A stretch of 64,000 nucleotides of DNA from Lepus europaeus (GCF_033115175.1 NC_084836.1:78954253-79018252); one strand, 5' to 3'; shown: positions 42,835-54,070, counted from the first letter of the stretch. Translations and numbers: made by a program. Notes: generated by a model not told the origin, from the letters alone.

Positions 42835-43330
42835 ATGTGGAGATTCGTTCATTTACTCCATCAATACATATATTGGGGACACCTACCATCTGCTGGGAAG
42901 CAGGAAAACACAGGCTAATCAGTAGACTCAGTTCCATAGGCGGCCCCCGCTCGGGGAGCATACCTTTCCCTGAGGAAAGAGAGACATAGGTAAGCGTGTA
43001 CCGCACCCATAAGGTGTGCGGCAGCAGCCCAGGAGATACAGATCAGCTTGTCCTGACGTCAATACGGAGGCCTCTGAAGATGTGATTGTTGAGCTAAGAC
43101 TTAAAGCCTCAGAAGGTCCCGTCCCAGCAAGGGAGAGACACGAGGTAGAAGTGCAAATACGTGAAAGCAGCAGACAGTCATGCGGCGTTGAGCAAGAATG
43201 GAGGTTGGGGGCTGAGAGGGGTTTGGAGGACTTCCTCCTGCCCCATGCTCAACAGCTGGGGAGGTCTTCCTGGAGGAGGTGAGGAAAGAGGCCTCTGATA
43301 GTACATGCAGGAGCAGGCATTGGAAAGATT
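42835..43330 (-). mobile_element. L2 LINE fragment
   Basis: Reverse L2 order: TTCATTTACTCCATCAATAC then ACACCTACCATCTGCTGGG, GGGGAGCATACCTTTCCC, GATTGTTGAGCTAAGACTTA, and TAGAAGTGCAAATACGTGAA. Strongly decayed. Confidence 0.6.
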
Positions 43331-43619
43331 AGCTGTGCCCTTCAGAAAGACAAGGAGGGTGTGTGAGGCCGGAAGGGTGGGGAATGAGGAAGAGATTCTC
43401 TCCCAAGCCTGAGGGAGGGCACAGACAAGCACCAGGGACAGAGAGAAGGGAACACTTCTGATATACTTTCCAACGTGATTGTTAGTATTGTTGATAAGGG
43501 AGAGAGATCATCAAAGATTTCCACTATTTGTCAGTGGTGGTGCAAAAATTGACAAGGGGAAGACCGGGTTGAGATAGTGTGAACACCAGACATGGATAAA
43601 GCTCAAGAATGTAGGTCAA

Positions 43620-43941
43620 GGGCTGTTGTTGTGGCACAGTGGGTTAAGGCACCATCTGAGATGTCATTCCGAATGAGCGAAGGTTCGAGTACCGGCTGCT
43701 CCACTTCCAATCCAACTCCCTGCTATTGCACCTGCAAAAGGAACATAAGACAGTCCAAGTGCTTAGGCCCCTGCCACCCATGTGGGAAACCTGGATGGAG
43801 TTCCAGACTCCTGGCTTTGGCCTGGCCAGACCCAGCCGTTGTGGACATTTGGAGAGTGAATCAGCAGATGGAAGATCTCTCTGTGTCTCCCTCTCTGCTA
43901 TGTCATTCTGTCTTTCAAATATAAAATAAGTCTTTAAAAAA
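43620..43941 (+). mobile_element. CSINE
   Basis: Sense copy: GGGCTGTTGTTGTGGCACAG, GGGTTAAGGC, B-box GGTTCGAGTACC, a body with ACATAAGACAGTCCAAGTGC, and CAAATATAAAATAAGTCTTTA. TAGGTCAA (43612-43619) and TAAGTCAA (43942-43949) may be the TSD. Confidence 0.92.
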
Positions 43942-43962
43942 TAAGTCAAACTATTTGACTTA
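43942..43962. repeat. 21-bp perfect hairpin sequence
   Basis: TAAGTCAAA, spacer CTA, then TTTGACTTA: 9-bp arms inverted exactly, directly at the 3' edge of the SINE. Confidence 0.85.
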
Positions 43963-44471
43963 GAGGCACATGGTGCATTCTGGAGGAAACCCACAGATTC
44001 CCAGATATAATCCCTAGGCACTGGGCAAGCATTAGAACAAATAAAAAATGATTGGAAAATCTGCAACTGAATTTTACTGATCACAAAATAAAAAAAAAAA
44101 AAGAAAAAGAACAGCCTTTTTGAGAAAGATTCACTTAAAAATGACATTTTGTTCACAAGACACGCACATACACAGACACACAGATAAACATGCCTATATC
44201 GGGTCTTGTTTCCCTTAATTAACTTTCATCTTTGGTAGGTTGCCTATGTTGAACTGTGGGCTTTATTTATATGTGCATCTGTGTGTGTATGTGTGTTCAG
44301 CAAACTAAATGTTGAGCTAAATTCCAGTTCATAGGACTGATGTCAGGAAAATGTGAGACTTCCCACCAGAATTGTCATGTGTCTCCAGGTCAAATATTTT
44401 GACTTACATCTTGAACTTCACTCATGTCTGATGTCCACACCATCTCAACCCTGTGTTATCCTTCTTCTCTG
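43963..44471. other. Unique AT-rich sequence
   Basis: No gene. Short (CA)n at about 44161-44185 and (TG)n at about 44279-44297. Confidence 0.4.
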
Positions 44472-44515
44472 TTTTTTTTTTTCAAGATTTATTTATTTAT
44501 TTATTTGAGAAGCAG

Positions 44516-44559
<44 letters not shown>

Positions 44560-44814
44560 TCCATCTATGGTTCACTCTCCAAATGGCTGCAGTGACTGGA
44601 GCTGGGCTGATCCAAAGCCAGGAACCAGGAGCTTCTTCCCAATCTCCCACATGGGTACAGGGGTCCAAGAACCTGGATCATCTTCCACTGCTTTCCCAGG
44701 CCCATTAGCAGGGAGTTGGATCAGAAGTGGAGCAGCCGGGACTCAAACCAGAGCCCATATGGGATGCTGGCACTGTGGGCAATGGCTTTACCTACCATGC
44801 AACAGCACTGGCCC
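44472..44814 (-). mobile_element. CSINE, full length
   Basis: Reverse copy: TTTTTTTTTTTTCAAGATTT, (GA)n of about 34 bp at 44520-44555, core GTCCAAGAACCTGGATCATC, head end CAACAGCACTGGCCCC. Flanking T-rich repeats obscure the TSD. Confidence 0.93.
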
Positions 44815-45195
44815 CTCTTTCTTGTTTGTTTTTTTTTTTTAGCCACCATTGACAAATGACCCAAACTGGAAATGTGAGTGGCTTTAGTGGTTTCCCTCTT
44901 TTCATCAACAAATACTAAGAATTATCTGGAAAAGTGTCTCTCATCCATAGTGCCTGTGTGTGAGGGTATGTGCACATTTGTGGCCAGCTGAATCCAGTCC
45001 TCTGGAGGCATTCTACTTTCTCAACAGGTCCTTAGATCCCAAGTTCATAATTTGATCCCAGAGATTATGGTATGAGAGGTTTTCCAAAACTCTGAAATCA
45101 TAGCCCTATTTTGTAAATATGAGTGGATCCATAGAATGTGTGAGGAGGAAATGCATAGATCAACCAGAGAATCCCATCTGTTAACCTCAGATCCA
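44815..45195. other. Unique non-coding sequence
   Basis: No gene or repeat recognised. Confidence 0.35.
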
Positions 45196-45523
45196 GGGGC
45201 CAGCGCTGTGGTGTAGCAGGTTAAGCCTCTACCTGCAGTGCCGGCATCCCATATGGGCACCGGTTCAAGACCCAGAAGCTCTACTTCCGATCCAGCTCTC
45301 TGCTATGGCCTGGGAAAGCAGTAGATGATGGCCCAAGTCCTTGGGTCCCTGCACCCACATGGGAGACCCAGAAGAAGCTCCTGGCTCCTGGCTTCAGATC
45401 AGCACAGCTCTGGCTGTTGTAGCCATCTGAGGAGTAAACCAGCAGATTGAAGACCTCTCTCTCTCTGCCTCTGCCTCTCTGTAACTCTGTTTTTAAAATA
45501 AAAAAATAAATCTTTAAAAAAAT
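45196..45523 (+). mobile_element. CSINE, full length
   Basis: Sense copy: AGGGGCCAGCGCTGTGGTGT, core AAGTCCTTGGGTCCC, CTCTCTCTCTGCCTCTGCC, AAATAAAAAAATAAATCTTTA tail. Confidence 0.94.
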
Positions 45524-45710
45524 AACTGTAGATCCTAGAGGGAGTGGTGGGGAGTAGAGAGCTGTTTTGATGACCCTTAGAGAAGACGCATGGCCAGGCT
45601 TGTTCTTTGTGAAAACTCTCACTCACTGTACTGTCTGAGCATCGTTCTTCACACAACCCTGTACACAGGAGCAGCCAAAATGCTCTTAACTACCCAGAAT
45701 CCTACAAACT

Positions 45711-46024
45711 AGGGGCCAGCATCATGGCGCAGTGGGTTCAGCTGCCTCCTGGGACGCTGGCATCTCACATCTTAGTGCCTGTTCGAGTCCCGGCTGCTCT
45801 TTTATTGTGATCCAGCTCCCTGCCAATGCACTTGGGAAAGCAGCAGCAGGTGACCGAAGTGCTTGGGTCCCTGCCACACAGGTGGGAGACCCAGATGGAG
45901 CTCCGTGCTCTGCTTCAGCAGCTACCCCTGGCTGTTTGCAGCTGTTTGGTGAGTGAACCATCCTATGGGATTCTCTCTCTCTCTCTCATTCTGCCTTTCC
46001 AAAAAATAAGCCAATCTTTAAAAT
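45711..46024 (+). mobile_element. Intermediate-age CSINE
   Basis: Sense copy: GGGGCCAGCATCATGGCGC, GTTCGAGTCCCGGCTGC, core AAGTGCTTGGGTCCC, and 3' end TCTGCCTTTCCAAAAAATAAG. The head differs from the common type (GCTGCCTCCTGGGACGCTGG). Confidence 0.9.
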
Positions 46025-47446
46025 AATCATATGAACTGAATGTGCCTGGAGGTGGCTAACAGGAAGAAAATACATAGGAGAGGAGGCAGATTGAAACCAG
46101 AAGAGCACATTTGGATCCTCCTGGTTCTGTTTCTGTGCAATGGTTCTTGGTCGGAGCATGCTATCACTGTTTACCTTCAAATATATCACACTTAACCTGA
46201 TTTTCTGACATCCCAAGCACTTAATGCGACCGAATACCGATTTCTTTTCCAAGATGTGAATGTATGTGAAAAGTACTATAATGCTGCATTATTTGTATTA
46301 TATCAAGTCATACTTTCAATAAATAATCTCTTCTGGAATGAATGTGATCCTATGTTCTCACAAAGTCTAAACTTCATCATATTGTTCCCCATTACAGAAT
46401 TAGTGTCTCATAGCTTGAGACTTTCTCCATGGCCCTGGGGAAAAAAAAAATCAAGAACAGGCTCCCAGGCTAGATTTAGAAGAAATTAAAAAGAACCCAC
46501 TCAAAATCTAGGGGATTTTTTTTTTTGAAAACAATTTCATGCAGAGGCCAGAAAACTTCCTATTAGGAAGTTAAAAGTTGACTAACTTCTATCAATCAAC
46601 TGTCAGTTAGAATCCACCCCTTCTTCTCATGATGTGTGACCTCCAAACTCTCACCCTAAAAAAAATAAGTTCTATAAAAATAAAAGTGATCTGAAGTTGG
46701 TCGGGATTTCTATTGCATTCTAAATAGCTCATTTGTATTCTCCTTGGACCCTGAAGGACTCGCTCAAACGCAAAGAAAAGCCTAAAGGAAAAGGCAGCTG
46801 GATAAAAACACAGTCTTGAAATGATAAATGTAATGTTGCATGTCAGCCACTGGAATTTGTGTGCAGTGTTACTGTCTTGGCCTGCTGAGAGCATGATTGA
46901 ATGGCCCGGTGACTGGCTGGGTTGACATGGCAACACTGGAAAATGCCGTAAATATCTGAGTTGTGGGCGTGAATGGTATGTTTACATTGTGTGTGGTGCA
47001 TTGTATGACATGTGGTAGCTGTTGTCCCAGGCAGTCGAAAACGTCTGGAAGTGACAGCCGTTTCTCAGAGTCATTTGGGCTAAAAGGACTCTCCTGACAG
47101 ATACTTTACTGCAAGTCCAGAGCTGTGCATTTTTTGTGCATAGCTGAGAAATTAAACTCGGCATTTGATGGGCCATGGCGCCTTCCCAGATTTTTTGCCA
47201 AGCGCTAACAGCTACGCTCTCTTTCAGACTCGAGACGGTGCTGGACTTCGTCTGTATTCAGCACAGTGGCAAACAATGAAGACCTTTGCTGAAAACAGAA
47301 TCGGATGAGCACTTCCATAGATTCGCCGAAACTCAAATCCTAGCACTGGGAAGGTTTTTAAAATGACGCCTAGGCCAGTTATTTTGTTCCTTCCACAAAG
47401 CCAACAACTTCTTTAATTCCTGCTTTGATGTCTGCAAGCTAACCAG

Positions 47447-47454
47447 TGACGTCA
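47447..47454. promoter_or_regulatory. CRE-type palindrome TGACGTCA
   Basis: Perfect 8-bp CREB/ATF site within unique sequence (AACCAGTGACGTCATACTTC). Retention of its CpG in AT-rich, methylation-prone DNA is suggestive, but a single site can occur by chance. Confidence 0.35.
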
Positions 47455-48019
47455 TACTTCTGTGCTTAGGGGATTTCTGTACATTCTAAGAAATGTGTCA
47501 TCATGCTTGAGAAAAGAAAATAAAATAACCACACATTGGCTGTGCTGTATTGGTTGTTGACTTCCCGGAAGATCGCTGAAAATATCTATTTATCAAGTGA
47601 AACTATGTATCTAAGACCTGATATAGTGAGGGAGCACATTTCTTGGATGACATTCGATAGTAGCTGATGGTGAAGATTAAGCGTGGAGTGTCAACAGCAC
47701 CCCAGGACCTAGGATGGGTGATTTTTAAGGTGGTTCTTACTGAGTGGGGAATCTAGTTTGGATTACACAGAGTTTATGACATCATAGCTTAGGATCTATG
47801 GGCAGAACCAGGCAAGGCTCTTGATACCTGTCTTAGGAGGACACTATTAATCTTCATAATTTAATTTCTTATTGGTTTATGGTATGATTTTTCAGAAAAA
47901 GGTATTCCTGAAACAAGCAGTTAAGCTGCTTTGGTTCAGTCTCAGCAGTAATCTATGGACAGGAAGGAATAACTAATTTAAATACTGTTTAACAGAGGCT
48001 CATGGAGTTATGTTGGTTT

Positions 48020-48185
48020 CTGTTCTCAGTAGCCTTGGAAAAGTCACTGGATCTCTCTGGGTCACGTAATTTCATGGACTCATTCACTCACCCACAGGTC
48101 ATATATTGAGTTTTGACTGCATGCCCCTGCTTAGGTTACAAAGATAAGATTGAAGAACTTCCCTCAAGGGCCCTACAACATGTAC
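48020..48185. mobile_element. MIR/L2-like remnant
   Basis: GCCTTGGAAAAGTCACTGG..ATCTCTCTGGGTC resembles the MIR core on the plus strand. CATTCACTCACCCACAGGTC..ACAAAGATAAGATTGAAG..CCCTCAAGGGCCC resembles the reverse L2 tail region. Short and decayed. Confidence 0.45.
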
Positions 48186-49096
48186 TCTTGGTCCTTTAAA
48201 TGTGCTACTATTATGTTAGCTGCTCAAGTCTCAGGAGCCACAGATAACCATTTTATTGTGAGCATATTTTAGGCCATAAGAAAGCACAAGAAACTACCAG
48301 CAGTCAAGAGCAAGAAACATTCTTGATGACAGTTGGAGTTATAATAGGAGCTCTCGTGATCCTGTATCCACCGTGTGTGTTGGGGTAGGAGGGAACATTT
48401 CATCTCTCAGAGAGTGACTTTAAATACCCCGTTGCTTACAATCCAGTATAGAGAACCATGGCTTTCTGCTAAGCTAACTGATAGATAAGCACACTAACCA
48501 TGCTGTTGTGTGTATTTTTTTTAAATGCTGCAATGTCTTATTACATTGAAAACAGTTACAGAGACTATCCACAGTAACAGACAGAAGCAAGCCAAGAATT
48601 GCAGTAGGAAATTTTTGAAAAGCTTAGTCTTTTTTTTTTTCTTTCATTATAGTCTTGGTTTTGCAGAAGAAGCAAAATATGGCCAGGGAAGAATAGACAA
48701 ATTGATCGCGTCTTAATTTGATGGTAAAGAATTGGCTTCCGTCATTGACCTTTATTTCTTTGTCTTGGGATCAGACTGTAACTATGCGGGCTGTTGTTAC
48801 GTGATGTCTGCGAGAAAAGGGATTTAACCTCGCAGAAGGTAACAAGCACCGTCCTTCTCACACCCATCAGGTATTGATGTGTTTGGTTTAGAGACCCATT
48901 CATCACGGTGCTGTGAGTTATCATCAGTCACACAGACATGGGCCCTTCGTCTTCCTGACTCCTCGTTTGCCTAGCTTGAAACTCGGGATTGGCATTGAAG
49001 AAGTGAGAACATCTCAGAAAATTTCCTAAGGTAAGAAATGAAGACACTTTCCTTTTTAGTTTTTGGAGTTACAGAATGTGGAAGACTCCCTCTGTT

Positions 49097-49448
49097 TTTT
49101 TTTTTTTTTAAAGATTTATTTATTTATTTCAAAGTCAGAGTTACACAGAGAAAGAAGGAGAGGTAGAGAGAGAGAAAGAGAGAGAGAGGTCTTCTATCTG
49201 TTGATTTACTCCTCAATTGGTCGTAATGGTTGGAGCTGAGCTGATCCGAAGCCTGCCTGGAGCCAGAAGTTTCTTACAGGTCTCCCATGTGGGTGCAGGG
49301 GCCCAAGGACTTGGGCCATCTTCTACTGCTTTCCCAGGCCATAGTAGAGAGCTGAACTGGAAGTGGAGCAGCTGGGACTTGAACTGGTGCCCAAATGAGA
49401 TGCCAGCACTGCAGATGGCTTTACCCATTACACCACAGCACCAGCCCC
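49097..49448 (-). mobile_element. CSINE, full length, with TSD
   Basis: Reverse copy: (T)n AAAGATTTATTTATTTATTTC, GA tract, core CAAGGACTTGGGCCATCTTC, head end CCACAGCACCAGCCCC. ACTCCCTCTGTT (49085-49096) and ACTCCTTCTGTT (49449-49460) match at 11 of 12. Confidence 0.94.
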
Positions 49449-49460
49449 ACTCCTTCTGTT

Positions 49461-50106
49461 CGAACTAATCCTGTCCTGTGGAATCTTTGTTAGGAGACAC
49501 CCAGTTTTGGGGCCATGCCTTTCCCCATCACACCACAATCCCAGCCCCAAATCTCTTGCTCTTTCACCTTCTTCTTGGCCTCTACTGCCTTGAGAGAGCC
49601 CAAGCAACTCAGACCGCAGCCAGCAGGGCCATGATGGTAAATGGCTAAGGGTGGACATAACTCACAAAAGAGTAGACGAAAACCCCACTGGGCTGGAATG
49701 TTCTACATTATGTTCACGCGCAGGTGCGTGCAGTTAGCCCTATCAAGAAAAAAAAGAGAATCTAGGTTGGATATTTTCCTTTGCACCTCCAAACACACTC
49801 GCTTTCCCATTCTGCAGGCAGCGGCTTTACAGCTATGCCACAGCACCGGCCCCTCTACAGCTCTTGAAAGGAGCTCCATGCTTGCTGTGGAAGACAGCCT
49901 CTCGAATAACCAGGGAACGGGGAAAGGAGCAGGCAGCTGGGGTCCAGGGCACCCAGGCTACTGGCATTGAGAAGAGACTTGAACAAAAGCCACAGGTCTC
50001 AGTAGCTCACGGTCAACTGGGAGCGTCTGATCCTCACAGAGTGGACATTGACAACCTTGGGATCAGAGCTGGGCATCAAATGAACTGGGTCTTCAAGCAT
50101 GAGTGA
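49461..50106. other. Unique sequence with SINE scraps
   Basis: No gene. Besides 49811-49853, a weak SINE-head-like string CATCACACCACAATCCCAGCC lies near 49527. Confidence 0.4.
49811..49853 (-). mobile_element. CSINE head fragment (about 43 bp)
   Basis: TCTGCAGGCAGCGGCTTTAC then AGCTATGCCACAGCACCGGC and CCC is only the extreme 5' end of a reverse CSINE, with the rest absent. An isolated 5' end is unexpected for a truncated retrocopy and suggests deletion or recombination. Confidence 0.75.
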
Positions 50107-50426
50107 GGGGGACAGCACTGTGGTGTAGCAGGTTAAGCCTCTACCTGCAGTGCCGGCATCCCATATGGGTGCCGGTTCGAGTCCCGGCTGCTCCACTTCC
50201 CATCCAGCTCTCTGCTATGGCCTGGCAAAGCAGTAGAAGATGGCCCAAGTGCTTGGACCCCTGCACCTGCCTGGGAGACTTGGAAGAAGCTCCTGGCTTC
50301 TGGCTTCAGATCAGCACAGCTCCGTCCATTGCAGCCACTTGGGGAATGAACCATCAGATGGAAACCCCCCCCTCTCTCAAATAAATAAAATCTTAAAAAA
50401 ACAAACAAACAAACAAAACAAAACTC
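50107..50426 (+). mobile_element. CSINE, full length
   Basis: Sense copy: GGGGGACAGCACTGTGGTGT, perfect B-box GGTTCGAGTCC at 50174-50184, core AAGTGCTTGGACCCC, CCCCCCCCTCTCTC in place of a longer TC tract, and a tail ending in an (AAAC)n array at 50395-50420. Confidence 0.94.
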
Positions 50427-50559
50427 AAGAGGGTGGATGAGCAGCTTCTGACAGTTGTATATGGAGGAAAAGTGACTGCCTGCTGAGGGAACCCTTACCC
50501 AGGTGCCCAGAGGCCGGGAAAGGCTGATAGAGCTCCTGATGTCCAGGAAGTCATGAGCT

Positions 50560-50760
50560 CTCAGAGCAGAGCAGAGTTGAGAAAGGACCAAGTGATGGAG
50601 GACCCTGTGTGCCCTGGTGAGGTTATAGCAGGAACGCATTTGAAGGCAGAAGGCTGTTCTCAGTGATGTTTGTAAGGTGAATCTGATGGCAGGAAGGTGA
50701 ATCCATGAAATCATTGGAAATTTATGAGAGTAGTTGGATTTAGGAGAAGGCAAAAACAAT
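50560..50760 (-). mobile_element. L2 LINE fragment (weak)
   Basis: GATGGAGGACCCTGTGTGCC then CTGGTGAGGTTATAGCAGG, and GGTGAATCTGATGGCAGG, recall the reverse L2 internal 3' region. Decayed and short. Confidence 0.4.
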
Positions 50761-50788
50761 AAAAAGAGGATTCGAAAGTAGTGTTGGA

Positions 50789-51250
50789 GGGGCCAGTGTT
50801 GTGGCATTAATGGATTAAACCCACTGCCTGTGATGCTGGCAGCCCATAAAAGCGCTGGTTCGAGTCCTGGCTGCTCCACTTCTGATCCGGCTCCCTGCTG
50901 TGTAGGAGAGGTGTAGCCCTGGGACTGACGCTGTGGCATGGTGGGTAAAGCCTCTGGCTGCAGTGGTGCCATCCTGGTGCATGGGCACCAGTTCAAGTCC
51001 CAGCTGCCCCTCTTCCAATCCAGCTCTCTGCTATGGCCTGGGATAACAGCAGAAGATGGCCCAAGTGCTTGGCCCCTGCACCCATGTGGGAGACCTGGAA
51101 GAACCTCCTGGCTCCAGGTTTCAGCCTGGTCCAGCCTTAGCCATTGCGGCCATATGGGTGTGAAGCAGGGGATGGAAGATCTCTCTTTATCATTCTCTTT
51201 CTTTCTTTGTAAGTCTGCCTTTCAAACAAATTGAATAAACCTTTAAAAAA
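50789..51250 (+). mobile_element. Dimeric CSINE: partial plus full unit within one TSD
   Basis: A first unit (GGGGCCAGTGTTGTGGCATT to CCGGCTCCCTGCTGTG, about 125 bp, with B-box GGTTCGAGTCC) runs straight into a second, complete unit from CCTGGGACTGACGCTGTGGC to TTTCAAACAAATTGAATAAAC. The only clear TSD, TAGTGTTGGA, lies outside both (50779-50788 and 51251-51260). This fits insertion of a single dimeric transcript. Confidence 0.88.
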
Positions 51251-51319
51251 TAGTGTTGGAAGTCTGCATGTGTTGGTGTGAGGTCAGAACTCCTCTACCA
51301 GATATTTTGAAAGTAAAAG

Positions 51320-51681
51320 CATGGGTTGATAGTGGTGTGTTCACACAAAGGAATAGTATTCAGGAGTGAAAAAGAGGCAGGTCCATATATATAATGAATA
51401 CATGGATATAAATATAGTTGGACCTTATAAAGTTGAGTAGAAGGAGCCATGTACCACAGAGTAAATGCAATGTGATTCCACTTACCTAGAGTTCAAGAAC
51501 TAATCTGTGCTGATGCTTGGAGGAGACCCCTGAGGACAGTGAAGTGATCCCAGGAGCTGACAGTGTTCTGTCTTTCCATCTGAGCGTTGGCTACTGAATG
51601 TTCTTGGTTCGTAAGAAGCCACTGGCTAGTATCTTCATGATATATTCACTTTTCTGTCTGTTAAACTTTGATACAATTTTT
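51320..51681 (+). mobile_element. L1 3'-region remnant
   Basis: Sense L1 order: CACACAAAGGAATAGTATTC then AGGAGTGAAAAAGAGG, AATGAATACATGGATATAAA, CAATGTGATTCCACTTACC then TAGAGTTCAAGAACTAATCTG, and GTTAAACTTTGATACAA. An old mammalian L1 type with no ORF. The CSINE at 51682 cuts its end. Confidence 0.75.
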
Positions 51682-52003
51682 TTAAAATTTTATTTATTTA
51701 TTTGAGAGGTAGAGTTACAGACAGAGGGAGAGACAGAGAGAAAGGTCTTCTTTCTGTTGGTTCACTCCCCAGATGGCCGCAATGGCTGGAGCTGCACCAA
51801 TCCGAACCAGGAGCCAGGTGCTTCTTCTGGGTCTCCCATGTGGGTGCAGGGGCCCAAGGATTTGAGCCATCTTCTACTGCTTTCCCAGGCCATAGCAGAG
51901 AGCCTGATCAGAAGTGGAGCAGCTAGGATTCGAACTGGCACCCATATGGGATGCTGGCACTGCAGGCAGAGGATTAACCTACTGCGCCACACTGCCGGGC
52001 CTA
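51682..52003 (-). mobile_element. CSINE, full length, with TSD
   Basis: Reverse copy: TTAAAATTTTATTTATTTATTTG, core CAAGGATTTGAGCCATCTTC, head end CGCCACACTGCCGGGCC. Perfect 12-bp TSD GATACAATTTTT at 51670-51681 and 52004-52015. Confidence 0.96.
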
Positions 52004-52015
52004 GATACAATTTTT

Positions 52016-53400
52016 ACAGAACAGAAATCTCTTTGTGAAGAGGGGGATTATCTAACAGGTGGTCTTCAAGAGTTCAGCCCTTGGATCTAAACACAATGGG
52101 ACAGTCAAGGGCGTGTTGCGTGCACTCCAGTTCAAGGTAGACATTAGGGTCCGGCAGATCAAACTACTGCATCAGACTGGGACACCTGACGTCTCCCTCC
52201 CCCAGTGTTCCTCCCCGGTCAGCCAGACTCAGAACACTGGATGGGCACAAATAGGCCTGGCAACAGTTGCCATGACCAAGTCATTGTCTCGTTGATTTCA
52301 AGGAAGGAGAAGAGCACAAAGTGCTAAGGGCAAGGATGGGTGGGCTGTTTCCCAGGGGCTTCAGAGTAAAACCAGTGGAGCTTTTTCCTGCCTAGCGTAA
52401 GGGATCCCTCGTTCCCCCACCCCCACCCCCACCCCCACTCCACCTATGGCCAGCCCACTGCAGTGAATAGCGGAGAGGCCTGTAAGGATTGATGGGGCTG
52501 TGTGTGGACATCTTGTCATCCTGCAGCTCAGGACTTTTCATCCCTGGTCATGCGCTGTGCTCCGACGAGGGCGTGCTTAGCTATGAGTAGACTTCAGCAA
52601 AAGTTCCCGTGGCTCACCATGACTCTTCCCAATTGCTCTCTAATGAGAAAAAAAGAAGCATTTCAATAAAAAAAAATTCCCCAAGATGTTCCCCGGGTGG
52701 ACTTCTCGGCAGCACTGTTTAACTAAGAGATTCCATAGTGCATTTAGTAGAATCTGTATGATTGACACGTTGAAGAGGGAGTGTGGACAAAGATTGAAGG
52801 CAGCAGTGTAAGGACAGGACAGGGGGAAAGGTGACTGTTAGAGCCGTGATCTGGATTAAGAACACTGTGAAATTCTCCACGTGACTTCACAACTACCTAC
52901 AGTTTGAACACCCCTAAGTGATCATCCTCGATCTGCAATGCTCCCCACTCAGAAACTTTTAAAGCGCTGATGTAATGCCAAAAATGAAAGCTTCTACACG
53001 TGACCTTATGTGATACAGCTTAAGCCAAAGCACGGGTGCATTAAAATTAGTGAACAAGAAGCCAGCTCCCATTCAGAACAGAAGCTGTTGATGACAAATG
53101 AAGTTACGACTCTGTTGGGCAATGAAGCAACGACTCTGTTGGGCAATGAAGCAAGCGGATTCTTTGCTGGAGCTCATAGTAATTGGGAATTGATTTGCAC
53201 ACGATCCTGGAAAAAGCACAGTAGAATCACAACCATTGATTAGTTCTCAATCCCAAAATTCAGCAAAAGCATTCTTCTAGAATCGGTTTGTTATATGGTA
53301 TTTAGAACAAGTAGTATTTTGGGGGGAAAAATGGACAAATAAAAATTTTATATACGAAGGATTTTAGGATATCATGATTTGATAAATGTATACATTGTAT
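52016..53400. other. SINE-free unique block
   Basis: About 1.4 kb with no mobile element recognised. Includes a short (CCCCCA)n tract at 52413-52439 and the 24-bp tandem duplication at 53101-53148. No gene recognised. Confidence 0.4.
53101..53148. repeat. 24-bp tandem duplication
   Basis: AAGTTACGACTCTGTTGGGC then AATG, followed directly by AAGCAACGACTCTGTTGGGC then AATG, 22 of 24 identical. The next bases, AAGCAAGCGG, begin a third partial unit. Confidence 0.92.
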
Positions 53401-53542
53401 ATTAATTACTGCAGTCAAATTATTGGCCACACCCATGACTGCCCATAGTTAACCATTTGGGGGTTTATATTTATTAAGTGTTTATAGTGAGGGCATTTAA
53501 AATCTACTCTTTTACTATATTTTGAGTAAACAAGACATTATT

Positions 53543-53868
53543 GGCCGGTGCCGCAGCTCACTTGGCTAATCCTCCACCTGTGGCGCCGGCACCCCAGGTT
53601 CTAGTCCCAGTTGGGGCACCGGATTCTGTCCCAGTTGCTCCTCTTCCAATCCAGCTCTCTGTTGTGGCCCGGGAAGGCAGTGGAGGATGGCCCAAGTGCT
53701 TGGACCCTGCACCTGTGTGGGAGACCAGGAGGAAGCACCTGGCTCCTTGCTTCAGATCGGCACAGCGCTGGCCATAGCGGCCATTAGGGGTGTGAACCAA
53801 TAGAAGGAAGATCTTTCTCTCTGTCTCTCTCTCTCTCACTGTCTAACTCTGCCTGTCCAAAAAAAAAA
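53543..53868 (+). mobile_element. CSINE type A in L1, with TSD
   Basis: Sense copy: GGCCGGTGCCGCAGCTCACT, CAGGTTCTAGTCCCAGTTGG, core AAGTGCTTGGACCC, CTCTCTCTCTCACTGTC, poly(A). Perfect 11-bp TSD AAGACATTATT at 53532-53542 and 53869-53879. Confidence 0.96.
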
Positions 53869-54070
53869 AAGACATTATTAGCAACTGCAGTCACCATATT
53901 ATACACTAGATCCTCCAAGTTGATTCAATTACCATTGAAAGTTCATACTCTTCGACAATCATCCCCTCATTTTTCTCATGTCCTACCCAGTCGGAAATAA
54001 TGTGTTTTTGGAAGATCAAGTTTTTTCAGATTCTGCATATAAGTTTGATCATTTAGAACTTGTCTTTCTG

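Larger units (their letters stand above)
46025..49084. other. SINE-free 3-kb unique block, conserved-element candidate
   Basis: The longest SINE-free tract in the window. 46500-47560 is motif-dense: CATTTTTTGTGCATAGCTGA near 47128, GGGCCATGGCGCCTTCCC near 47170 and a perfect CRE-type palindrome TGACGTCA at 47447-47454. The right part includes a MIR/L2 remnant (48020-48185). No exon, RNA gene or named repeat elsewhere. Confidence 0.4.

Noticed and set aside
50140..50184. tRNA gene-like promoter boxes (B-box GGTTCGAGTCC)
   Set aside because: They belong to the tRNA-derived head of a CSINE. No cloverleaf with an acceptor stem can be formed.
50133..50996. 287-codon minus-strand open frame, the longest in the window
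   Set aside because: Its ends lie in two CSINE copies and its middle in L2-like and simple-repeat DNA. The product contains the translated SINE head and core, so it is not a gene.
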